Source of the DNA: an uncultured Clostridia bacterium
GTDB lineage: Bacteria > Bacillota > Clostridia > Oscillospirales > Ruminococcaceae
Direction: 5' to 3'
Assembly (NCBI GenBank): GCA_947629275.1
Contig: CANRDG010000004.1
Location: 1 to 28,038 of the forward strand
Length of the DNA stretch: 28,038 nucleotides
In this document: positions 1 to 6,706 of the stretch, one piece after another
Position numbering within the stretch: position 1 is the first letter of the stretch
How the letters are laid out: each line of letters opens with the position of its first letter
Translations under genes and position numbers: made by a program
Notes under the pieces: generated by a model
The model's database searches: none
What the model was told of the DNA's origin: nothing
Seen by the model: the letters and a program-made list of their open reading frames with translations, nothing else

Positions 1-18
1 AAGTTTTAGTGAGGGGGC

Positions 19-55
19 TTGGGGGAAGACCCTTTTCCAAAAGGGTCTCCCCCAA
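19..55. repeat. Strong hairpin, dispersed-repeat type, downstream of ricT
   Basis: An inverted repeat with arms TTGGGGGA (19-26) plus GACCCTTTT (28-36) and the exact complement at 39-55, with one unpaired A at 27 and a 2-nt loop, gives a 17-bp stem. The inner arms GACCCTTTT/AAAAGGGTC recur exactly at 9206-9225 with a different loop, and both copies have AAGTTTT (1-7) or its complement nearby, so this looks like a copy of a dispersed intergenic element. It lies 34 bp past the ricT stop codon and could end that transcript, although no clean T-run follows the stem on the minus strand. Confidence 0.6.
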
Positions 56-88
56 CAGCAAGGTAGGTATAGCAAACAAAATTCCGAT

Positions 89-958
89 TTATTCTTCCTC
101 CAAATTTTTCAGAGCTTTTAGTTCGTCCTTGTTCACCCTGATGACGCTGTCCTTGATGACCTGAACGTCCTTTTTGTCCACCGTGACGACTGCGTCGCTC
201 TCCATGCGCACGTGCAGTTTGCCTGTCAGCAGGTTTACGTCCTCAACAGTGCCTTTGCCCTCGGCGGTGCGCACAATAGCCCCTATCTTCGGGGTGCTGC
301 GCAAAAGCTCCGTGTAGCTGTCCTGCTCGTATTTAAGACAGCACATCAGTCTGCCGCACGCGCCCGAGATCTTCGTCGGGTTGAGCGACAGCCCCTGCTC
401 TTTCGCCATTTTTATCGAAACGGGCTGAAACTCGCCCAAAAAGCGCGAACAGCAGTACGGCTGACCGCAAACGCCTATACCGCCAAGCATTTTCGCCTCG
501 TCACGCACGCCTATCTGCCTAAGCTCAATTCTCGTTCTGAATACCGATGCAAGGTCTTTTACCAGCTCGCGGAAATCGACTCTGTTTTCAGCGGTGAAAT
601 AGAACAGCAGCTTGTTGTTGTCAAACGTACATTCCACGTCCACGAGCTTCATTTTAAGACCGTGCTTCTCAATTTTCTCCTCGCAGATCTTGAAAGCCTC
701 TTCCTCTTTCTTGTGGTTGTTTTCTACCGTTTTCAGATCTTGCGGCGTTGCAAGGCGCATAACGGGCTTCAGCGGCGCGATTATCTCGCTGTCGTCTATC
801 TGCCGCGGCGCAAGCACAACGTCTCCGCACTCAACACCGCGCGCAGTCTCAACTATGACCTTGTCGCCAAGCTTTATGTTCTTGCCGTCGGGCGCAAAAT
901 AGTATACCTTTCCGACACTTTTGAACCTCACTCCGATTATCTCGGTCAAACCTATCAC
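89..958 (-). CDS. ricT: RicT/YaaT family protein (PSP1 domain)
   Basis: The 289-residue product belongs to the PSP1/RicT (YaaT) family. In Bacillus subtilis RicT is part of the Y-complex with RicA and RicF, which assists RNase Y in mRNA maturation and affects sporulation, competence and biofilm formation. The family's cysteine cluster is present: C164, C169, C170, then C201, C206 and C207 (GVCGQPYCC and SGACGRLMCC), where RicT contributes to Fe-S cluster binding. The GTG start at 958 sits close behind AAAGGA; an in-frame TTG three codons later would have better spacing. The gene follows holB by 17 bp and is the last gene of darA-holB-ricT, an order seen in many Firmicutes. The family call is secure; the Y-complex role here is inferred from B. 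subtilis. Confidence 0.93.
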   Translation of the reverse strand: MIGLTEIIGVRFKSVGKVYYFAPDGKNIKLGDKVIVETARGVECGDVVLAPRQIDDSEIIAPLKPVMRLATPQDLKTVENNHKKEEEAFKICEEKIEKHGLKMKLVDVECTFDNNKLLFYFTAENRVDFRELVKDLASVFRTRIELRQIGVRDEAKMLGGIGVCGQPYCCSRFLGEFQPVSIKMAKEQGLSLNPTKISGACGRLMCCLKYEQDSYTELLRSTPKIGAIVRTAEGKGTVEDVNLLTGKLHVRMESDAVVTVDKKDVQVIKDSVIRVNKDELKALKNLEEE

Positions 959-975
959 TTTCCTTTCGTGCTTTT

Positions 976-1950
976 TTAGCCTGTTATCTCTTTTATTTCA
1001 GCGCACAGCGAACCCATTGCCGCCGGCAGCGATGCGTTGAATTTTATTCCCGTAAGATATTTTTCGGGCAGCGTGCATATGCTGCCCAGCTTTTTTACAG
1101 AGTATTTTTCGGCGAGGTTTCGCGCCGCCTTTTCGCTGCTGCCTAAAGCCTTGCCTTCGCACCCCATGCCGAGCATTACCGCATCTCTCACTATGTTTTC
1201 AAGCAATTTCAGCGATGTTTCGGCTGTTTCTCTGTTTTTGCCGCAAACGGTAAGCACTTTGAGCAGCTGATATTCACTTCCGCTTGCTATTGCCAGAGCC
1301 GCTTCTTCGGCGTTTTCACAGCAGGTACGCAGTGTGCTGCCGCTCAGGTATTCAAGGCACATTCCTATGTTGCCGCCCATTGAGGACACGGCTTTGTTTA
1401 TGTCATCTTGTTTGTACTTTGTGTTTTTTGTAAGATATTCGCTGCATTGCTCTTTTGTAACGGGTGAAACGCCTATAGATACCACCCTTGAAAGCACCGT
1501 CGGCAGAAAATATTCTTTAGAACAAGCCGTCAGGATTATAAAAACGTGCTGCGGCGGCTCTTCTATAAGTTTAAGCAGAGTATTTTGCGCGCCGACGGGT
1601 GTTTTGTCAAGATCTGCGATAAGATACACAGTATACTCGCTCTCATTCGGCGCGGTGACAGACTCTGACACCACATTTCGCAGGTCTTCCAGCCTGTAAG
1701 CTCCGCTTGAAAGCGAGGGCTTTACCATTACAAAGTCCGGGTGGCAGTCGTCGTCGATCATAGCACAGCTTTTGCAGTTTCCGCACGGCGCGGAAGTGTT
1801 TTTGCAAAGCAGTTTTGCGGCTATGTATTTTGCCAGAGTTTTCTTGCCGCAGCCCCTGTCGCCGTATATAACAATACCGTGTGGAGCTCTCTCGCCCGAA
1901 AACAGCTTGTCAGCGGCTGCTACGGCGTTTTCGTTGCCGACAATTACCAT
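976..1950 (-). CDS. holB: DNA polymerase III subunit delta'
   Basis: This 324-residue protein is the delta' subunit of the clamp loader, which with delta and tau/gamma loads the sliding clamp for chromosome replication. Visible are a P-loop-like sequence GDRGCGKKT at 30-38, the zinc-module cysteines C49, C56, C59 and C62, the stretch NTLLKLIEEPP typical of delta'/DnaX proteins, and LSR matching the SRC-like sensor region. The length fits the family (about 320-340). It starts one base after the darA stop codon, so the two genes are almost certainly translated from one mRNA, followed by ricT. The same neighbours occur in B. subtilis, there with yaaR between darA and holB, which is absent here. 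Confidence 0.93.
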   Translation of the reverse strand: MVIVGNENAVAAADKLFSGERAPHGIVIYGDRGCGKKTLAKYIAAKLLCKNTSAPCGNCKSCAMIDDDCHPDFVMVKPSLSSGAYRLEDLRNVVSESVTAPNESEYTVYLIADLDKTPVGAQNTLLKLIEEPPQHVFIILTACSKEYFLPTVLSRVVSIGVSPVTKEQCSEYLTKNTKYKQDDINKAVSSMGGNIGMCLEYLSGSTLRTCCENAEEAALAIASGSEYQLLKVLTVCGKNRETAETSLKLLENIVRDAVMLGMGCEGKALGSSEKAARNLAEKYSVKKLGSICTLPEKYLTGIKFNASLPAAMGSLCAEIKEITG

Positions 1951-1951
1951 G

Positions 1952-2275
1952 TTATACTCTCTCTATCTTCTCGATAGGCACTATGAAAATAGTCGCGCCG
2001 CCAACGGAAACTTCAACGGGAAAACTGGTGCTGTCTGCTACAGAAGCAGCCATTTCCGAAGTGACTACCTGTTTTCTCTTGCGCGAATGAGTTCTTATAA
2101 CCTCAACAATATCGCTCACCTTTTCGTCCTCGCAGGCGATCATGAAAGTGGTGTTCCCTGTTGAGAGAAAACCGCCCGACGATGCCAGCTTCGTTGCACG
2201 AAAACCCGATTTTGTAAGCGCCGATGCAACGCTGTGGCTGTCATCACTATTGACTATAGCGAACATTAACTTCAT
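1952..2275 (-). CDS. darA: Cyclic-di-AMP receptor DarA (PstA/DUF970 family)
   Basis: The 107-residue protein matches the PII-like c-di-AMP binding family called DarA or PstA. The hallmark stretch FRATKLASSGGFLSTGNTTF contains the conserved T-x-GG-F-x-GNTT region that helps form the nucleotide site. The start is placed at the ATG at 2275 because AAGGAG lies 8 bp upstream; a longer reading from GTG at 2284 would overlap that ribosome binding site. It is the first gene of the darA-holB-ricT operon. The protein lacks catalytic motifs and acts as a soluble signal receptor in related bacteria; its downstream partner is not known from the sequence. Confidence 0.9.
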   Translation of the reverse strand: MKLMFAIVNSDDSHSVASALTKSGFRATKLASSGGFLSTGNTTFMIACEDEKVSDIVEVIRTHSRKRKQVVTSEMAASVADSTSFPVEVSVGGATIFIVPIEKIERV

Positions 2276-2311
2276 AGCTGTCACTCCTTGTAAAAATTAG
2301 TTTTCCTTATA

Positions 2312-3184
2312 TTATTCATTCTCAGGGTATACAGAAGTTATACCAAAATATTCTTCAAGGCATATGCCGTTTTCCATTACGAATTTTGCAACTTCCTCGC
2401 CCACATAACGAACGTGCCATGATTCATACATAAACCCTGTAATATCTTCCTTGCCCTTGGGATACCTTATTATAAAGCCGTACTCCGCACAATGCTGTTC
2501 AAGCCACTGCGCCTCGGGCGTGCCGTCAAAAGTATTGCTGGGGTCGTTGACGTCAAAGGTAAGTCCCGTTTCGTGTTCAGAATGACCGGGGCGCGCCGAA
2601 TATGTATCAGCCGCTTCGTAACCGTCAACTGCCGCATATTCTTCGTAAAGAGCGCGCTGCTCCTCATATGTTCTGTAGCCCGATGCCGTCCACAGCGACA
2701 AGCCGTCCTCGGCTGCGGCAGCATACATTTCTTCAAGCTTTGCCTGCGCCACAGGGTCAACGCCGGGGTCGAACCATTCGGGCAGACCGTATGTTTTGTT
2801 TACCACTAGTATTCCATTTATATACGTCACGCCGTCTATAACTTCAATGTCCGCCTCAATGGGGTAGGGAGGCTTCGGCGGCTCGGGTTCTGTTGTAGTT
2901 GTAGTGGTTTCGGTATCCGTCACGGGCGGCGTTGTAGTAACGCCCGTCTGAACGCCTGCGGGGATATCCTGCGGCGGCTTTGTTTCAATGCCCTGTTTTA
3001 TATCGTCTTTAAAAGTATTTATGAGAAAGATCAGCAAAAGTATCAAAAGTATTATAATAACAAGTATGGCTACAGCGCCCCATCTTATATGCAAGGTTGT
3101 ATTTTTAGGCGGCGCTTTCTGTACCTGCTTGTCATCGCTTTCAAAATAATCATCGAACCATTCGTTATTGTTATTATTGCTCAA
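2312..3184 (-). CDS. Membrane-anchored D-Ala-D-Ala carboxypeptidase, VanY/M15B family
   Basis: The product, 290 residues from the TTG start, is a LAS-type zinc peptidase that trims the terminal D-Ala from peptidoglycan stem peptides or precursors. It has a short Asn/Asp-rich cytoplasmic tail, one transmembrane helix (about residues 36-56), a Thr/Pro-rich spacer (about 80-108) and a C-terminal VanY domain. Zinc and catalytic motifs are SEHETGLTFD (H204, D211) and ESWHVRYVG (H257), with SGYRTYEEQ before them. The TTG at 3184 is preferred because AGAGGTGAT lies just upstream; an ATG at 3211 would put nine residues before it and overlap that ribosome binding site. The Thr-rich spacer resembles those of the lipoprotein and cellulase nearby. 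Peptidoglycan remodelling is more likely than vancomycin resistance, since no van genes are present. Confidence 0.88.
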   Translation of the reverse strand: MSNNNNNEWFDDYFESDDKQVQKAPPKNTTLHIRWGAVAILVIIILLILLLIFLINTFKDDIKQGIETKPPQDIPAGVQTGVTTTPPVTDTETTTTTTEPEPPKPPYPIEADIEVIDGVTYINGILVVNKTYGLPEWFDPGVDPVAQAKLEEMYAAAAEDGLSLWTASGYRTYEEQRALYEEYAAVDGYEAADTYSARPGHSEHETGLTFDVNDPSNTFDGTPEAQWLEQHCAEYGFIIRYPKGKEDITGFMYESWHVRYVGEEVAKFVMENGICLEEYFGITSVYPENE

Positions 3185-3214
3185 CCGGATCACCTCTTTG
3201 CATTTCCACACAAC

Positions 3215-3243
3215 ATTATATCACACTTTTGCGAGTTTTGCAA
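3215..3243 (-). promoter_or_regulatory. Sigma-A promoter for the VanY-type peptidase
   Basis: Read on the minus strand, TTGCAA (3238-3243) and TATAAT (3215-3220) are separated by 17 bp and sit about 30 bp ahead of the TTG start. It is divergent from the Nudix promoter at 3283-3311, leaving only about 40 bp between the two. Confidence 0.7.
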
Positions 3244-3282
3244 TATCAAACAAAAAATTACCTGCGCGCAGCGATTTATTTA

Positions 3283-3311
3283 TTGACATAACGGTGCAAA
3301 TGTATTATAAT
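3283..3311 (+). promoter_or_regulatory. Perfect consensus sigma-A promoter for the Nudix-lipoprotein-cellulase genes
   Basis: TTGACA (3283-3288) and TATAAT (3306-3311) have exactly 17 bp between them, a full match to the vegetative consensus. Transcription would begin near 3318, about 50 nt before the Nudix start. Since the following two genes are only 21-24 bp apart, this may drive all three. Confidence 0.85.
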
Positions 3312-3370
3312 ATATCTAGGTATTGCCGCTTGGCGCAGGCGGCGAAAAATCTTATGTAAGGAGCATGATA

Positions 3371-3775
3371 ATGCAGAATGAAAAATCATGCGGCGCTATC
3401 GTTTACAGAAAATATCACGGGAACACCGAGATATTGCTCATAAAGCACGTTGGGAGCGGTCACTGGTCGTTCCCGAAAGGTCATGTGGAGGGCGACGAGA
3501 CCGAGATAGAGACCGCCAAAAGAGAGATACTTGAAGAAACGGGAATTGAAGTTATGATAGATCCCACTTTCAGGGAGCTTATATCATATTCTCCCAAAAA
3601 AGACACAAACAAGACAGTGGTGTATTTTATCGCAAGGGCGCGCAACACCGATTTTGTGCCGCAGGAGGGCGAAATAGCCGAGATACGCTGGGTGGAGCTC
3701 GGCAGGATATGCTCGGTGCTGTCTTATGAAAACGACAAGACCATTATAAACAAGGCGAAGAATTTTATTATTTAG
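3371..3775 (+). CDS. Nudix hydrolase, Ap4A-hydrolase-like
   Basis: The 134-residue product is a small Nudix hydrolase. The Nudix box runs from GHVEGDETEIE to the REILEETGIEV segment, matching GX5EX7REUXEEXGU. The preceding GSGHWSFPKGH and the short single-domain length resemble bacterial bis(5'-nucleosyl)-tetraphosphatases, though substrate cannot be fixed from sequence. The ATG at 3371 is chosen because AAGGAG (3358-3363) lies 7 bp upstream; an ATG at 3365 is too close and earlier in-frame codons precede the ribosome binding site. It lies 24 bp before the lipoprotein gene, so co-transcription is likely, but no functional link to the two exported proteins is evident. Confidence 0.88.
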   Translation: MQNEKSCGAIVYRKYHGNTEILLIKHVGSGHWSFPKGHVEGDETEIETAKREILEETGIEVMIDPTFRELISYSPKKDTNKTVVYFIARARNTDFVPQEGEIAEIRWVELGRICSVLSYENDKTIINKAKNFII

Positions 3776-3799
3776 AATTTCTGAAAGGATGTTGCGATC

Positions 3800-4741
3800 A
3801 TGAAAAAACTGATCTCGCTGATAACGGTCATTACAATGGCGCTGACGCTTGTATCATGCGGAAACGTGGCTGACAGTGAAACGGCCGCAAAGCTTGACAG
3901 CAGTTCGCTTACTGTAAATGTTTCCGCTGATTCAGAAGAAAACAAGAACGCTTCCTCGGCGGAGAAAGATAACGAAACATCGTCAGAAAGCGATGCGGAA
4001 GAAACTGCTCCTTCCGATACAGAAGCGCCTCAAGCGCAGGCGACCGACAGTAAAACGCAGTCTGCAAGTACAGAAAATACAGAAAAAACACAGTCGGTGA
4101 CTACAGCGAATACCGAGAATACTAAAAAAACTCAGGCAACTACCGCTAAAACACAGGCGGCTTCAACGGCGAATAGTGAAAAAACACAGTCAACTACCTC
4201 AAAAAAGCAGACTACGACCACCACAAAAGCAAAGACCACCACTACAACGACCACTGCGGCTACGACAGCAGAGAAAACCGTGACCTGCACCGAATGTGGC
4301 GGCGGGGGCGTTTGCAAAACTTGCGGCGGCAATGCAAAGTGCGGCACGTGCGGCGGAAAGGGCGGAAGCTACCTTGTTTTGGACGGAAAAACAACGAACA
4401 AATGGGCAGACTGCAAGACCTGCCGCGGCGACGGTAAATGCGTATCCTGCGGCGGCAGCGGAAAATGCGACAAATGCAACGGCGCAGGCAAGCTGACGGA
4501 ATCGGGAAAGCCGATAATTACAAACGGCGCGGCTGATAAATGCCCCAACTGCAACGGAACAGGCAAACGCAGCTGTAAAGCCTGCAACGGTCTGGGAAGA
4601 TGTACATGGTGCGGAGGAACCGGAACTATGTATAACGGCGGCTCGTACGGCACCTGCACACATTGTTTCGGAGACGGAAAATGTCCCGACTGCCATGGAG
4701 ATCTTAAATGTTACGCGTGCGGCGGCACGGGCAAAAAATAA
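3800..4741 (+). CDS. Lipoprotein with Thr/Ser linker and twelve CxxC zinc-finger-like knuckles
   Basis: The 313-residue product is an exported lipoprotein with a DnaJ-like cysteine-rich region. Residues 1-20 are a lipoprotein signal with lipobox LVSC (C20). Residues about 21-158 are a low-complexity Ser/Thr/Glu then Thr/Lys linker. Residues 163-307 hold twelve CxxC pairs, mostly followed by Gly-rich GxG, at C163, 172, 181, 205, 214, 223, 248, 259, 268, 286, 295 and 304. They form two similar halves, each three pairs, a longer insert, then three pairs. There is no J-domain. The pairs could bind about six zinc ions (inference). Tethering by lipid and a long linker would hold the domain outside the membrane, possibly to bind substrate or protein. 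It lies 21 bp upstream of the GH5 cellulase with its similar linker. I cannot name a function. Confidence 0.85.
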   Translation: MKKLISLITVITMALTLVSCGNVADSETAAKLDSSSLTVNVSADSEENKNASSAEKDNETSSESDAEETAPSDTEAPQAQATDSKTQSASTENTEKTQSVTTANTENTKKTQATTAKTQAASTANSEKTQSTTSKKQTTTTTKAKTTTTTTTAATTAEKTVTCTECGGGGVCKTCGGNAKCGTCGGKGGSYLVLDGKTTNKWADCKTCRGDGKCVSCGGSGKCDKCNGAGKLTESGKPIITNGAADKCPNCNGTGKRSCKACNGLGRCTWCGGTGTMYNGGSYGTCTHCFGDGKCPDCHGDLKCYACGGTGKK

Positions 4742-4762
4742 TGTTCGATAGGGGGCAATTCT

Positions 4763-6160
4763 GTGAAGAATAAGATACTTTCTGTCGCGCTTATGGCGGT
4801 GGCGGCAATATGCATAATATGCGTACCGTTCGCGGCAAACAACGGCGACAATGATATACCCGTAGTACAGCCTGATGTCACACAGACCACGACCGTGACT
4901 ACTGTGCCCGAAGATGATATTTCCGTGGCTGATACATCTGAAGTTACCGGAACGACCGTTTCAGAAAGCGACACTACGATCTCAGGCACGGCGGCGGAAA
5001 CTACATCAGAAGATGAAAAGACCACGACAGCGGCTGACGGAAAGACCACCACTGCGGCAAATTCAAAGACTACGACTGCAAAGAAAACTACGACTACCAC
5101 TAAGAAAGTCACCACCGCAGCGCCAACTGCTGCGCCAAAGCCTGCGCCGACCACCAAAGCTACAACGAAAAAGCCGCAGACGCAAGCTCCCAAGCCTGCT
5201 CCCGCTCCCAAACCCGAGAGCGGCACGCCGGTGGCAAACCACGGTCAGCTTTCTGTAAAAGGTGCGAATATTGTAGACAAAAACGGAAAAGTGTATCAGA
5301 TAAGGGGTATGTCAACTCACGGTATAATGTGGGAGGATTTTTCAAACATACTTTCAAAAGACAGTCTTAAAGTTCTTCGCGACGATTGGGGCTGCAACAC
5401 GATAAGAATAGCCATGTATACCGAAGAATGGGGCGGATATACGACGGGTTCTGACTTTGCAAGACAGGCAAAAGAAAAAGTGAATATGGGCGTTGCCAAC
5501 GCGACAGACCTTGGAATGTATGTTATAATAGACTGGCACATTCTCCATGACAATAATCCGCAGACACACCAAAAAGAGGCGATAGCGTTCTTTACTGAGA
5601 TGTCGCAGAAATATGCAAATTACAACAATGTTTTGTATGAGATATGCAACGAGCCTAACGGAGGAGCAAGCTGGAATGGCAACGTAAAGCCGTATGCGGA
5701 TGCCGTGATACCCGTTATCAGAAAGTATGACAGCGATGCTATAATAATCTGCGGTACGCCTACATGGTCGCAGGATATACATGAGGCGGCAAATAACAGG
5801 CTTTCGGACAAAAACACCGTATATGCGCTTCATTTTTACGCCAATACACATACTCAATGGCTGCGCGACAGAGTACAGCAGTGTTACAACAGCGGTCTGC
5901 CGATACTTGTTTCGGAATTTGGCACTTGTGATGCATCGGGCAACGGCGGCTTCAATGCAGGCGAAACGCAAAACTGGTTTACAATGCTTGACAAGTTGAA
6001 TATAGGTTATCTTAACTGGTCGGCGTGCGGAAAGTCTGAAACTGCTTCAGCATTTAAGAGCGGCACGAACCTTTCGGCAATTCAGTCTGGCACGGGTCAG
6101 CTTACCGAGAGCGGAAAGATAGTCAGAGAGCACCTGCGCAAACGTGCAGGATTGCAGTAA
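4763..6160 (+). CDS. Secreted or membrane-tethered GH5 endoglucanase
   Basis: The 465-residue product is a glycoside hydrolase family 5 enzyme, most like subfamily 2 endo-beta-1,4-glucanases. It has an N-terminal hydrophobic export segment (about 5-24), a Thr/Lys/Pro-rich linker (about 40-155) and a catalytic barrel from about 162 to 460. RGMSTHGIMW near the domain start, YEICNEPN with the likely acid/base E297, and LVSEFG with the likely nucleophile E385 are clear. No dockerin, carbohydrate-binding module or SLH domain is visible. The linker precedes rather than follows the catalytic domain, which suits a cell-attached enzyme if the signal is not cleaved; cleavage after FAA is the alternative. 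The start is GTG behind a GGGGG-type ribosome binding site. It is the last gene before a strong bidirectional terminator. Confidence 0.92.
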   Translation: MKNKILSVALMAVAAICIICVPFAANNGDNDIPVVQPDVTQTTTVTTVPEDDISVADTSEVTGTTVSESDTTISGTAAETTSEDEKTTTAADGKTTTAANSKTTTAKKTTTTTKKVTTAAPTAAPKPAPTTKATTKKPQTQAPKPAPAPKPESGTPVANHGQLSVKGANIVDKNGKVYQIRGMSTHGIMWEDFSNILSKDSLKVLRDDWGCNTIRIAMYTEEWGGYTTGSDFARQAKEKVNMGVANATDLGMYVIIDWHILHDNNPQTHQKEAIAFFTEMSQKYANYNNVLYEICNEPNGGASWNGNVKPYADAVIPVIRKYDSDAIIICGTPTWSQDIHEAANNRLSDKNTVYALHFYANTHTQWLRDRVQQCYNSGLPILVSEFGTCDASGNGGFNAGETQNWFTMLDKLNIGYLNWSACGKSETASAFKSGTNLSAIQSGTGQLTESGKIVREHLRKRAGLQ

Positions 6161-6161
6161 T

Positions 6162-6207
6162 AAAAATATCCCTTACCTAGTGACTTAGCGGTAAGGGATT
6201 ATTTTTA
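6162..6207. terminator. Bidirectional terminator between the cellulase gene and spoVG
   Basis: ATCCCTTACC (6168-6177) pairs perfectly with GGTAAGGGAT (6190-6199), giving a 10-bp stem flanked by an A-run at 6162-6166 and a T-run at 6202-6206. It can therefore terminate both the plus-strand GH5 transcript and the minus-strand spoVG transcript. Confidence 0.9.
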
Positions 6208-6217
6208 TGGGGTGGGT

Positions 6218-6242
6218 AATAATTGCACTTACGTGCAGCGCA
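6218..6242 (+). repeat. Dispersed repeat, copy 1 (partial)
   Basis: These 25 bases, beginning AATAATTGCACTTACGTGC, recur exactly at 8904-8928. They contain the small palindrome TGCAC-ttac-GTGCA. This copy stops before the longer stem seen in the other copies and lies between the terminator and the end of spoVG. Confidence 0.75.
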
Positions 6243-6254
6243 AAAAGCAGCTTA

Positions 6255-6563
6255 TCATTCCGTTCCTTGCTCTGCCTGCTGCCGCTCGATCTCCTCTTTG
6301 TAGGCGGCAAGTATCCTGCTCTCAAGGCGGCTGCGCGCTTCGGGCGTTATAGGGTGTACTATGTCCCTGTAGACTCCGTTGTCGTCCCGCCGCGACGGCA
6401 TCGCCACAAACAGCCTCTCGTCTCCCTGCACGACCTTTATGTCATGCACTGCCACCGTATCGTCAAGCGTTATGCTGATTATTCCCCTCAGCCTGCTGTG
6501 CTGCTTATCGCCTTGCGGCTCACTCGGCATCAGCTTTCTTATTCTTACGTCCGTTATCTCCAT
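6255..6563 (-). CDS. spoVG: Septation regulator SpoVG
   Basis: The 102-residue product is SpoVG, a small nucleic-acid-binding regulator conserved in Firmicutes and involved in septation, sporulation and envelope or virulence gene control depending on species. The N-terminal MEITDVRIRKL, the core ALVHDIKV-like AVHDIKVVQG and the RLFVAMPSRR stretch are diagnostic, followed by a helical tail (ARSRLESRILAAYKEEIERQ). The start follows GGAGG at a normal distance. It is transcribed alone, divergently from murC. In B. subtilis the gene depends on sigma-H, but I could not recognise a convincing sigma-H promoter here. Confidence 0.95.
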   Translation of the reverse strand: MEITDVRIRKLMPSEPQGDKQHSRLRGIISITLDDTVAVHDIKVVQGDERLFVAMPSRRDDNGVYRDIVHPITPEARSRLESRILAAYKEEIERQQAEQGTE

Positions 6564-6635
6564 GACTGCCTCCGTAAATTATTTGATATTCTGAAAATAT
6601 ATTTGCCGAAAGTCAGAAAAATATTCAAAAAGGTC

Positions 6636-6664
6636 TTTACTTTTTGCCAAGTTTTTAATATAAT
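6636..6664 (+). promoter_or_regulatory. Sigma-A promoter for murC-lexA
   Basis: TTTACT (6636-6641) and TATAAT (6659-6664) are 17 bp apart, about 40 bp ahead of the chosen murC start. The -35 neighbourhood TTTACTTTTTGC is echoed upstream of the non-coding region at 8808. Confidence 0.7.
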
Positions 6665-6706
6665 ATATATAAGAGAATGTATGTTCGCATGGAAAGGAGC
6701 AGGCAT

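Noticed and set aside
212..979. Long open frame antisense to ricT
   Set aside because: It lies wholly opposite a clear ricT gene, has no ribosome binding site or recognisable domain, and reflects codon structure of the true strand.
2312..3184. Vancomycin-resistance VanY
   Set aside because: There is no vanHAX, vanRS or vanT nearby; the protein fits ordinary wall-maturation peptidases.
4132..4696. Ala/Val-rich antisense frames across the lipoprotein gene
   Set aside because: They are the complement of the Thr-codon linker and Gly/Cys repeats, which remain open in many frames.
3800..4741. DnaJ chaperone
   Set aside because: There is no J-domain or C-terminal substrate domain, a lipoprotein signal is present, and CxxC spacing differs from DnaJ.
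6564..6635. Sigma-H promoter for spoVG
   Set aside because: A GAAT-like -10 can be found, but no AGGAWWT box occurs at the required distance.
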